64,000 bases of DNA, taken from Porogramme epimiltina. Its lineage: Eukaryota; Basidiomycota; Agaricomycetes; Polyporales; Polyporaceae. The position numbers and the translations under genes are program-made. This document shows, piece by piece, positions 1-10,710 of this stretch. The stretch covers positions 20,035 through 84,034 of the forward strand of contig FTLJ01000573.1 in assembly GCA_900155495.1 (NCBI GenBank), read 5' to 3'. Positions within the stretch are counted from its first letter, which is position 1, and each line of letters opens with the position of its first letter. Under the pieces are notes generated by a model. It searched no databases. It saw nothing but the letters and a program-made list of their open reading frames with translations, and was not told the DNA's origin.

Positions 1-115
1 GCGCGAATGCGATGAAATGCGTGATTCCTTGTCTCGCGCCGCGCGCGCTCACTCCTGCGAGAGATGTCAGATGAAAATCCACTCCGCGATGAACTCACGA
101 ACACGTGGGACTCGC
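1..115. other. Edge sequence, no gene seen
   Basis: Short GC-rich stretch downstream of the first gene's stop codon. I see no coding or RNA feature in it. Confidence 0.5.
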
Positions 116-2099
116 CTAGTAGCTCATTAGATCGGGGCTCATGCCAACAAATTGCATGTAGACATCGCCCGGTGTGCCATCAAACTCCCTCGCCATGTTC
201 CACCTCACGCCTGCCTCATCGAAGTAGTCCGGGATCACCAAAACGTATTTGACCTTCACGTCATTCTGAGCGGCCGCTGCCTTGTCCACCAGAGCCTTCA
301 CGGCACCGAATCCCTCCGCAGCTCCGTTGTGAGAATTGCTGACTGCCGTTCGGAAGAGCCACAAGACAACGTCAGAGGAGGAACCAGCATCGACAGGCGA
401 AATCTCGTAGAAGAAGGCGTCGAAGAGCGTATTGTCAAGAGCCACAGAGACGTAGCATGTGTCGGGAGTTACAGAAACGAGGTCGTCCAGCCGTTCATAT
501 CTTTGGATCTTCCTGGGGATGACGGGCAGCCTCGAAGGGGAGCCGGGGAGGCTTGGTACTTGGAAGCTGGTACCAGCTAACGACGACTGCTGCGGCAAGT
601 CGTCGACCCGGACCGATTGTACCTGGTGGGGAAATGCGCAGACGAAGTGGTAAGGGAGGCTCCCTTGGTCTCTAGAAACCTTCTTCATGAGCATGAGCCG
701 GTCCAACGAGAGGCTACGGGATGACGGGGAGAGACCACTGATGAGGTGTAGGGCGATGTGTTTGAAGAGGTACCCCGAAAGGACCTCTGCGTACGGACTA
801 GTGACCTTACAATTCTCGAACATACTTCGAACTTGGTCCAATTGAAGCTCCGACAGTTCCCTCCACAGATGTCCGGATGCCAGCGTCCCTTTGATAGTTA
901 AGACGGTTCTATCGTCCTGCAGGTCTTCAGAGGCCGGGTCGTCGTCCGTGTCTTTAGGGTTCGAGTCGGGTTTTGACTTTTGAAGCAGTACGAGCCCAAA
1001 CAGCTTGTCTGAAAAGGGGGGGTAGGTCATATATGCTGCGGGTGTGCAGATGTCCTTCAAGTGTTGGACGGCACTTTCGACATCGGCCTGATAGTTTTTC
1101 CTGTTATTTAAGAGTCGTATGATATCGCGTGGACATCCACCGACTTGAGACGAAAGCGCAGCGATGCCAGCAGGAGTACTGAGCCTCTTGAGGATGCTTG
1201 CCTTGACTGCCAACATTCCGTCTATCTGGAACCTGAAAGGACATTCAGCTATACACGACCTTGAAGAGCGATAACACGTACAGATGACCGAGCTCGTTGT
1301 TGTCCCACGGGGACAGCAGCCATCGAAGAGCACGGTCCTTCGCTAGGTATGAGAATCGTGTAGCATCAGGCGAGGCGAATACTGCGTAGAAAGTCCTCGC
1401 GCTGTTGATCAGGGTATTGACGATAATTTTCTCCCCATTGGGAGGATCGAAGAGGGACCAAACACGCTGCGCGGGGTTATAGGTGATAGAGTCGAGGTCT
1501 TCAGACTTGATTGACGCTGTCGCTCGCCTCCATACGCATTGCTCATGGAACCAGTACGTCACTCCAGCCTTGGTGCTGAACATGACCTCGTGGCCTGAGG
1601 CCAGGCGCATGAGCAAGACGTATACCGCGAAGTATGACTTTCCTATGCAAGAGAGGGGCTTGAGACAAGGATATTTTTGGGACAGAGGAAGACTGACCGA
1701 TTCCGGGCTGCCCAGTTATAACGACTCCAGGAACAGGAGGGTTTCTCACATGACCACGCTCCATGCGGTCGTACATGCTCTTGTACTCCTCCCGGACGTA
1801 AATTTGGCCATGCGAGTCTTTGAGAAGATCGAGAGCGTTCCAGATTTCAACCTGTGGTACCTCCACCAAGTCACAGACACTGTCAGAGCGTATATTCCAC
1901 CAAGCACGGCAGAAGTCAATCCATCCTTTCCCTTGACACGACGACCATCCGGATGGCTAAAAGGTAAAGAAGAATGAGACTCGATATATGCGAGACATAT
2001 TGAGCAGCTCGCCAGTTCAGGTTCAGCGTCTGAACGAGGTCTCTCGAGCGCGAGGGAGCTACCGGGAACGGAGGCCGGAGGTGGATGAGCCGTGGTCAT
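116..2099 (-). CDS. P-loop protein of RHS/Crinkler-like type
   Basis: Four-exon gene read on the minus strand. Two introns are clear: 1643-1697, which cuts the Walker A motif, and 1233-1281 with donor GTACGT. Joining across the first gives GQPGIGKS followed by a Tyr-Phe-Ala segment, a typical P-loop. Upstream lies an FCRAWWNIRSD segment and a VREEY segment, an arrangement I know from large, poorly characterised fungal families annotated as RHS- or Crinkler-like NTPases. The long last exon (116-1232) is open throughout and divergent, as is usual for the C-terminal half of these families. The first exon is the weak point: ATG at 2099 with an intron at about 1917-1980 using an AAG acceptor keeps the frame. 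A related gene lies at 37.4-41.0 kb. The exact function is unknown; nucleotide binding is inferred from the motif. Confidence 0.6.
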
Positions 2100-2776
2100 G
2101 GTTGATTACGGGTTGAATAGGGGGCGTAGCAGACGTGCTAACTGGAGCGAGATGGTAGAGGCAAAGGCGCCGATTCGGACCGACAGGGGGAGAAACCAGC
2201 GCTCCAGATGTGAGGACTGTGGCTCGGGCGGCTCGTGAGCTTCACCAGCGCTCTCAAGGCAGGTTTTTTTCCCCTGATGCAATAGTGAGTCATAGATACA
2301 GTATGTGCCGTGCGGCCTATAAAGCACCCCCCAGATGACCACGTCCGCTTCTCTTTCCCTTCCTCCCTATCTCATCCCTGAATTTCACCTTCTGAAACAT
2401 AGGATTCGTCGATGTCATCACTCTACGCTACACATGACAAAGTTCTACAAATCGATAAGTGACTAGAACTTATCACAAGGTGTAAGAGACTACATAACTA
2501 GTACGCTCAACACCGTTCCCAATAATAAGGTAAGCAGGTGGGGTAACGGGGGGATCATAATGTACAGGGAGGGGGCTGACGGGAAAATCCATAGGTAAAG
2601 CAAAACGAGACGGGGCATAAAGGAGTCGAACAAGGCGACAAGAACATGCGGCGCTTAGGTGCATCCACGAGATATCGGGACCCGCTGTGAACGTTGTTCA
2701 GCCACCGATGTGCTCGCGGCGGGCGCATACGTACCATGAGGGGGAAGGAAGGGCACGTTATGTGCCTATAACTCTC
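2100..2776. other. Intergenic, no gene seen
   Basis: Upstream region of the P-loop gene and downstream region of MAF1. Only short, composition-like open frames are present and none resembles a known protein. Confidence 0.5.
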
Positions 2777-3835
2777 TCACAGGTTCGCACTCTTACTCAG
2801 GCCCATCGCCCTCGCCCCGGCACCGACAGCGCCCTCCCAGCCCAGAAACCGCTCGTTCGACACCTTCCCGGGGGACCCATACGGGACGTCCTGGTCCATC
2901 CACGACGCGATGCCTTTGGAGCGCGCCCATATGGAGATGAAGAGGACGCGCTTCAGCTTCCGGTTGAGGAAAAACCAGTGTGAGCTCCAGAGGAGCGCGC
3001 CGCGGCGGCGGACCCGCCCGCCAGGAGGCAGCTCGTCTGTGTCATCGCTCGAGCCGGTGCTACGGCGACGCGTGGGTGCCTCGTCGACGTCGTAGTCATC
3101 GAACTGGAACTGCGTTTCCTCGTCCGAAGATGGCGCCTCGTCGTCGTCGCCGGCCGCGCCCACGTCGTCCTCCTCGTCCGAGTAGTCGTTCGCGTGGGGG
3201 TCGAACTCCATGTCGGGCGCGTACGAGTAAACCTCGCACTCGGCGAGCTTGATGTGCTCGTCGAGGCAGTGGTAGAGTGTCGGGTGCGTGCCCGACTGTG
3301 CGCGGGACGGGGCGCGAGGACTCGGCTTGACGTAGAAGTCGAGCGGGGATGAGGACGTGGGGACGGACGAGGGGAAGAAGTCGGACGAAGAGGGCGGGTA
3401 GGATGAGTACGTCCGGGGTGCGTGAAGGCCCGAGCGGTGCGGGGAGACGAGGGTCGTGCTGAGCGCGTTGAGGACGCTCGCGCCAGACTCCTCCCGGTTG
3501 AAATGGTAAGGGCGGACGTCGGAGAACTCGTGGTCCGGGAATGCGACGTTGAGGGTCGCGATGAGGAGGTATAGCGTCTTCCGCGAATGGTGCTCCTGCA
3601 TGGGCCCAAAGGGGGTCATCTCGGACTCACGGTCGAGCACCATGTCAGAGGGGAGGGGCGGTGAGTGAGAGACCTCGTCCGCGTACGCGCTCTCGAGCGT
3701 ACGGAAGAGCTTCTTGTCGCGCTTGATGTTCTTGCAACTATAGGCTTCGATCCGAGTGTGCACAGAGCACTCGGGACCCTCGTGGGTGAGGGCCTGGGCG
3801 AGGCGCGAGAGCTCGGGCAGTTCGATGTATTTCAT
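2777..3835 (-). CDS. MAF1: MAF1, repressor of RNA polymerase III
   Basis: An uninterrupted frame of 352 codons starting MKYIELPELS. Maf1 binds Pol III and Brf1 and shuts down tRNA and 5S transcription under stress. Family signatures appear in order: RIEAYSCK near residues 28-35, the SRKTLYLLIATLN block near 84-96, the SDVRPYHFNRE block near 105-115, the HCLDEHIKLAECEVYSY block near 187-203, and the LWSSHWFFLNRKLKRVLFIS block near 281-300. The fungal protein carries a long Ser/Pro-rich linker (about 120-180) and a very acidic insert (about 212-265) between conserved boxes; such linkers are typical sites for phosphorylation in fungal Maf1. The neighbour, laccase, is divergent at a distance of 3.3 kb. 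I found no need for an intron. Confidence 0.93.
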   Translation of the reverse strand: MKYIELPELSRLAQALTHEGPECSVHTRIEAYSCKNIKRDKKLFRTLESAYADEVSHSPPLPSDMVLDRESEMTPFGPMQEHHSRKTLYLLIATLNVAFPDHEFSDVRPYHFNREESGASVLNALSTTLVSPHRSGLHAPRTYSSYPPSSSDFFPSSVPTSSSPLDFYVKPSPRAPSRAQSGTHPTLYHCLDEHIKLAECEVYSYAPDMEFDPHANDYSDEEDDVGAAGDDDEAPSSDEETQFQFDDYDVDEAPTRRRSTGSSDDTDELPPGGRVRRRGALLWSSHWFFLNRKLKRVLFISIWARSKGIASWMDQDVPYGSPGKVSNERFLGWEGAVGAGARAMGLSKSANL

Positions 3836-6800
3836 GGTGGGAGGGTGGTAAGGACACTAATGGGGGCGTACAGTGCTGCTCGAATGCGTGTATGGTAGTA
3901 TATGGCGCGTGTTGCGGCTGTATGCTGAAGGACAGCTGCGGCACACCGGGTCGAGGTTGATAACGAGGGGGCTGGGTGTCGTGGGCGTCAGGAGGCTGCG
4001 GGTGCGAGTGAAGCCTATCTTGCTGAAGGACGTCCTATTGGGCGCGTTCAGCACCGTAGAGTGTTCTGTGGCCGTGAAGGACTTGAGAGAGAAAGAAGGG
4101 ATGTTGGAGGGTGGGCGGACGTAGGGAGGCGGGTGCGGTGGGAGGCGTACAGGGAGGAGCGCCGTGCGGAAGCCTGCCGCCGGACGTCATGCGTGATGTT
4201 TGGCCCTAGTTTGTCCACCTCCGATCCCGCGACGCCCGTGCGCCCAAAGGCGGTTTGTCTGCGCACGTTCTCTCCTTTCTTTCCGCTCGTCGCGCCTGGC
4301 TCCCCAATCATTTCTTTACACCTCTCGTCCGTGTCAAGCGCGGCCCCTTTCACGGTCGACGTCGCATCCTGTGTATCGTGCCACTGCGGCTTACCTTATG
4401 GAGGGTCGAGCGCCGGTGGGCAGTACACTTGAGCTCCTTTCAGCCGGTTCGATCAGCTTGGTCCGAGATTTGACGCTTCAGCACGTTCTTTAGGCATGCG
4501 TATTGTCTACTCCTCGGACCCGTTTCCAAAAGGTAAATCAACCCACTTTACAGACTTCCGAGATCACCATGTGGCCACAAAAGGAGCGACCACTGCCAAG
4601 TGCCTCCAACCCGAGCGATAGGGGGTTGCTATCTCGGCCAAGTTCCAAGACAGCGCGACTCACGAGGCGAATAGCCTCTCTATCTGGTGTTCACTTCGTC
4701 CGGACGCCATGAGGATGAGTATATCGACCCCTTTTGTGCGCACGAATTATGGGACCAGAGTGAACGGATTTGTGTGCATTCGTGTCACTGTGCTCAAGCC
4801 TCAGGCGCTTTCTCCGGGACGACACAGATACCACATCATTCGGGCACGTACCTTTGGTGTTATACGAGCCACAGCGGGGATGGATTGGTAGCTAGGGCAC
4901 TTCTTCTACCCTTAATCAACAGAATCAACAGAGGATAGGGTGAGTGCTCAGTCCCCTATGTCTCCACCTACTTATGAACCAGATCTTACTAAAAAGCAAA
5001 TATTCAAATATCCCGGCGCGGCGCACAACTACACCAATTATAAGCTTTGAGCTAGGCAGACCTTACATGTGGTTCTATTTCCGCCTCACATCAAGCCGTC
5101 CGTCGTGTACGTGAACAATATGCTGTGTGGCTCTCCCATGAACGTAATCTGACCACGGGCGCGGAACGCATGCGGGCCAGCGTGCCTGATTTACAACGAC
5201 ACAGCTGCCTAATAAGTACCGAGGGCGTCGCACCGCTACGACGTATTGACATGCACCGCCAAGGGGGAGCAGCAGTCTGCGGTCATGCCAATGTCATTCA
5301 AGATTATGTTTGAAGCTATTCGTGTGCAGCAGAATGTGGGTAACTCAAATAAAAGCCGCCATAATGTGCTTGGGCCGGTTTTAACCTTACAGACATCCCA
5401 CTTAACACCGCGGGCACACTCTGGGCTCAGCAAATATCACATCTGTCTCAAACTTGCCGCAAGCCAACGAGTTTCCGCTAAGTATAGATAGCTGTAAGTG
5501 TTAGTTTAGTGACGTCACCGGATCAGTATCCGTCATTACTGACCATTTCGGGGTTTAAATCAGTTCTAGCGTCAATTTCTAGGAGCTCGGCAACTCGGGT
5601 GGCTCTCCCTTCATCTGCCACTCTCTTCACGACCCTCATCGGCCGAGTACTCGACGCTCATTGTCCTCGATCCTCCGACCCTAGCTGCATGCGGCGGAAA
5701 TACCTTATCATTCTTATTCAAACGCGCGCTAGCCCGTCGGCGTGGCACCGACGGTCCTACCCACGCCGCACGCCGAGCACACCCTAGAACCGCGGCCGGC
5801 CTGTCTGCCTGAAACGGCGTTTGAGTGCTTGCACCGTGCACTCGAACATTGGCGAACAAGCTCAAGCAGGTGGACCATATGGGTGTCACGTCCGATATCG
5901 GAAACTCTCCTTCCCAGATACTTGGAGCCGACAGGACGAAGACCGGCCGTAAGCCGCTAGGCGCAGACTCCAGAGGCGTTTGAGTTGTTTCATTCTTTTG
6001 GTAGTTGACACTGCAGTCATAACTACATGCGCAGGTATGTAGAGAGTCCTCTCTAGCCACTACCTCGATCTTGACACGCTTCTTCACCCAATAGGCATTT
6101 GTTCAAGTGCCCGGAGCACAGAGTGGAACGCCATGGATGCTGCCCGGCGTTCCCGAAGTTGATTCCAAGTTCCTGTCCACTACACATCCCTGACTCGCTT
6201 AGCTACGGAACATCTAGACTGTCAACGGGTATGCCAGCCCTTCCTGAGAATTGTTTATGTCCATCCGCGCGGGATGGCCTTCAAAGGTTACCCCATATCA
6301 TCTCTAAAACAGAAATGGAGCGATGGAATCAAAAGCAAATCATTAACCGATCCAAGGCGGAATCAGCGCACCCCCTTTTTGGAGCCCTCGGTGCAGCCAG
6401 CGTATGAAGCGCTACTCAACGCCGCCCAGCGGCAGTCCGGCCTACGGGATGCTGTGCTCGGGGGTACCGCTGACATTCACAGCGTGGTCCGAATACTTCG
6501 CATCCCGCCTGTCCACCACCACCTACGCGCCGTATATTCCGGTGAGTAATTTTAACACACTTAGAGGGGGGTTACGACACACAGGGGCGCCCGAGACAGG
6601 AAATTGAACCATACCCGTGGACACGCTCACACCCAATACCGCTCTTACACCCAAGTATATCTCCAAATGCACAACGCAATGCCATTGTAAGCCATTCTTG
6701 CCCTGTGAGGGCCCGAGGTATCAGCCGACGTGAAGAGGACTCGCTACTAAACGCCACGAGGCCCACACCAACCCCGCCAGGTTCGCGCGAGGACCGCTCC

Positions 6801-7132
6801 CAAAGGGCGCTGCTTTGGCGTTTGACTGCGACATGCCGCTCAGCTTCGCATCGTGGAGCGACCGCGGTGCCACCGGTGCACACGCTCCCCGGGTACAGTC
6901 GCCGCCTACGGACAGCCCTGCCGCCGCACGCGCGTCGGAGCCTCTTCGAGGCGCGCGTCAGCACGTCCAGCTCTCTCGGTTCCCCGATTCCGACCCCCAC
7001 GTCGCGCCGGGGCAAACCAGTACTTAAGAGTCTCGAGCGAGGCATTTTTGCCTCAGCTCGAACCTCTTCGAGTCGCGCCTCTTTCAGACTCCCGTAACAC
7101 TCGGTCGTCGATCCCCACGACTTGTGTACACC
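3836..7132. other. 3.3-kb gene-poor gap between MAF1 and laccase 1
   Basis: Contains the divergent 5' flanks of MAF1 and laccase 1. Between about 4.4 and 6.6 kb the sequence is AT-richer than the genes around it, with only short frames and no recognisable protein. It may contain decayed transposon sequence, but I saw no terminal repeats. The last 330 bases hold a segment shared with the second laccase (see 6806-6866). Confidence 0.5.
6806..6866 (+). promoter_or_regulatory. Upstream block shared by both laccase genes, copy 1
   Basis: About 60 bases beginning TGCTTTGGCGTTTGACTGCG are repeated with roughly eight differences at 10405-10465, about 270-330 bases before each laccase start codon. 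A TGCACAC hexamer-like site, resembling the metal-response core TGCRCNC reported in laccase promoters, follows at about 6877. A regulatory role is inferred from conservation only. Confidence 0.45.
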
Positions 7133-9340
7133 ATGGCGAAACTCTCTTTGTCGGTACCTCTCCTCGCCCTCGCCCTTACGATGGGGACGTACGCGGCCAT
7201 TGGGCCCGTCGCCGATCTCGTCATTACCGACCAGACGGTCGCTCCCGACGGTTTTTCGCGCTCTGCTGTTGTCGTCAACGGTGGTACTCCCGGGCCCCTC
7301 ATCAAGGGCTACAAGGTCCGTGATCTTTGCGCGGGCACGGATGTGTAGGCACTAATCGTGGATGACATCTATCCACACAGGGTGATAGGTTCCAAATCAA
7401 CGTCATCGATAACTTGACGAACCATACTATGAACAAGACCACCAGCATTGTGGGTCCACGTCGTTATGTCACTTCGGTACTGCACATGATCGTTAACGTG
7501 ATGCCTTGGGCCCCACAGCACTGGCACGGTTTCTTCCAGAAGGGCACGACCTGGGCCGACGGCCCGGCTTTCGTGAGCCAGTGCCCGATCACCTCTGGGA
7601 ACTCTTTCGTATACGATTTCACTGCTGCTGACCAATCCGGTATGTCAAGCTACGCGGAACAGCCCATGACGCTCCGTTCTGATCGGGATCCATTTACCAC
7701 AGGTACATTCTGGTACCACAGTCACCTCACTACTCAATATTGCGACGGGTTGAGGGGCCCGCTCGTTGTTTACGACCCAGAGGACCCTCTCAAGCAGTAC
7801 TATGACGTTGACGACGGTATGTTCTTTCGCTGGATGATGAATCGCATCTTTCTGACGACAGTGACGAAATAGAGTCCACCGTGATCACACTGGCTGACTG
7901 GTACCACCGTGCTGCTCACCTGTTGCCTCCTGGCCCGTAAGCTTTAGAGACGACTTGTATCCTATATTAATAGCTGACCAAGAACCGTGTTTTAGTACTG
8001 CGGACTCTACTTTGATCAACGGCCTTGGCCGCTTTATAACCCCATCGGGGGCTCCCTCGGGTGACTTGGCAGTTATCAGCGTTACCTATGGAAAGCGGTA
8101 AGTGCACGAAGCCACTGCGCCGGGTCTTCACGATAGGCTCATTTCCATCCGTCACCGTTCAGCTACCGCTTCCGGCTTGTGTCATTGGCGTGCGACCCAA
8201 ACTACGTGTTTAGCATTGACAACCACGATATGACCATCATCGAAGCCGACTCTATTAGCAGCAAGCCACACACCGTCGACTCCCTGCAGATTTTCGCAGC
8301 ACAGCGGTACTCGTTTGTTGTAAGTCATTTCTCGGCTGATAGGTGAATGTTTGATCCTCACATCACTCGCACAGCTTGAAGCGAATCAACCCATTGACAA
8401 CTACTGGATCCGTGCAAACCCCCACGGCACCAGTAACTTCACCAGCGGCATCAACTCTGCCATCCTGCGCTATGACGGCGCCCCTGTGGCTGAACCCAAC
8501 GTCATTGAGCCACCTGCACTTGTCAACCTCCTCCGTGAACAAGATTTGACTCCGTTCACCCCGATGCCAGTGGTACGTGATCACAACATGACCGCAGGTG
8601 TGCAGTCGCGCTTATAGAGGTGTCACATAGCCTGGCACTCCTTACCCTGGTGGCGTTGACAAGCCCCTTAGCCTTAACTTTTCGTTCGTGAGTCCACCTC
8701 CATCGTTACAACTTCTTTGTGAAGTCCTACGACTCATCCTGTACATCATACAACAGACCGCCCCCCACTTCTTCATCAATGGCCACACCTTCAATTCGCC
8801 GAAGGTGCCTGTCCTGCTGCAGATCCTGAGCGGCGCGCATACGGCGCAGGAGCTGATGCCCGAAGGGAGCGTCATCCCCCTCCCGATTAACAAGTCCATC
8901 GAAATCAACTTCCCCAACGGAAATGGTGCACCAGGGGGGCCCCACCCCTTCCACTTGCACGGTGTACGTAGGAGTTCCTTCCTCCCTCGCCAATGTGCAA
9001 TGCATGTATCGGAGGGACTGTTGCTGACGCGCGCCTTCTTTCCCTGCAGCACGCGTTTGCGGTTGTGCGCAGCGCGGGCCAAACCGAACCCAACTACGAG
9101 AACCCGATGTGGCGCGACACCGTCAGCGCGGGTGTAATGGGCGACAACGTCACGATCCGGTTCGAGACTAACAACCCTGGGCCGTGGTTCCTCCACTGCC
9201 ACATCGATTTCCACCTCGACGCCGGTTTCGCGGTCGTCCTCGCTGAAGACATCCCGGACACGGCGATTGCAAACCCGATCCCGATCGAGTGGGACGAACT
9301 TTGCCCCATCTATGACCTGCTTCCCGACAGCGAGCACTAG
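7133..9340 (+). CDS. Laccase 1 (secreted multicopper oxidase, Phe axial position)
   Basis: Eleven exons and ten short introns read cleanly (for example intron 1 at 7316-7380), giving about 515 residues. Laccases oxidise phenols with one electron each and reduce O2 to water outside the cell. The start [20 protein letters not shown] is a signal peptide. All four copper motifs are present: [29 protein letters not shown] and [11 protein letters not shown]. The residue ten after the copper-binding Cys is Phe ([12 protein letters not shown]), the arrangement of high-redox-potential basidiomycete laccases. Start chosen at the ATG opening the signal peptide, not the upstream in-frame TTG. Every intron has its counterpart in the next gene, so the two arose by tandem duplication. 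No disruption seen. Confidence 0.96.
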
Positions 9341-10710
9341 GTTTCAGTTGGGTATCTATGTCTTGACGAGTGTCGCAGGACCCTAGTATCGCGTATGATG
9401 GACCTCTGAGGCTGAGGAACTGATTTATAGTCAATATCCGAGTAATGTACATATCTATGTCGGGATAATTGAATAATACCCTTCAACTTGAATGCAGTAT
9501 TGTGCCGACCTGTTGTATACGAACCGTGAGACTTATAATTTACCAAGAGACGTGATCTTTATGACCACTGGCATGGCATAGGCATCATATAACTGATCAC
9601 GTGTTCGATCCTAGATCTCATGTGCCTCAAACCTCCAATTTCGGGAAACGGCAACTTAAATCAGATTGATGACACTGCCTGGCCAAGGTCATTCGCTACT
9701 AATTCAGCTACTCAGGAATCTGTCTTGCACACGCTTTGTTTTCGTCTTGCTATCTCTATGGTCTTCAAACACCCCAATCTGTGTCCTCTGCTTAGTTCCA
9801 CAGTCACTATCTCTTGGTTCCCTCTCAACCCGGGCAACGAAGACGAGCCTGTCCACTCAAACCCGGAATATACACAGATGTTTGCCCGCCTAGGGAGCAT
9901 GTTGAAATGCACTACTGTTGACATCACATCAACTTCCTATGTCCCTCAAGAGACCCTGATGGTGCTTCGCGTAAGATCAAACGAAGGACCGCTAAGTAGA
10001 ACAAGATGGAACGGGGACATAGGAAGCTCGTTGCTGTCTGCACGTCTCCTGCAGCGACTTTAATGAAGACTTTCTAATGTGGCCTGATGTATGTTTAGTG
10101 ATCCTCCTGATCCTCTCAACCGAGGTCCGTTGTCATTATATCTAAGCCGGCTCCTCTTTATACTTCTGTCCCCTTTTTGTGTTTCCCTCATACCGCCTGT
10201 CGCAAGGACCCTCAGCGGAAGATATCAGCGTGGGGTAGGGGGATTAGCATCGGGCCCACGAAAGATTGCGATTGACCTCCCGGGGGGGTCGCAGAGTCCA
10301 AGGTGACCTGCCCAGTGCGTTTACCGACCGTCCTGCACTTGCCCACCAACCTTACTCACTCTTGCCCTAGTCGCGGCTAAACCGTCATCAAAGGTAGCTT
10401 TATGCACCACTGCTTTGGTGCTTGACTGCGATATGCCACTCAGCTTCGCGTCGTGGAGCAACCGCGCTGCCGTTAGTGCTCTCACTCACCCGATACTGTC
10501 AGCCCCATGCACGCCGAGGCCTCCTCAATGCGCACGTCAGCCCTTCCAGCCCTTCCAGCCCCCTCAGTTCTCCGATCCCGCCGCCCATGTCGTGCCGAGA
10601 GCTTAAACGTCCGGGGCGAGACATTTTGTGTCAGGTCGAATTCCACGCCCCCCCCCTTCCTCAAGGCTTCCGCAGATCTTGGTGGTTGACCCCATCGACT
10701 CTCGTGCAAC
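9341..10710. other. Intergenic between the two laccases
   Basis: 3' flank of laccase 1 and promoter region of laccase 2. The 3' flanks of both laccases look weakly alike (an AT-rich stretch with scattered matches). No gene seen. Confidence 0.5.
10405..10465 (+). promoter_or_regulatory. Upstream block shared by both laccase genes, copy 2
   Basis: Second copy of the block at 6806-6866, starting TGCTTTGGTGCTTGACTGCG, in the same orientation and at a similar distance from the start codon. It shows that the duplication carried promoter DNA with it. Confidence 0.45.

Noticed and set aside
7414..7872. Laccase frame running on through an intron
   Set aside because: The intron has GT-AG ends, a counterpart in the second laccase and its removal gives the conserved HWHGF motif; the apparent read-through is accidental.
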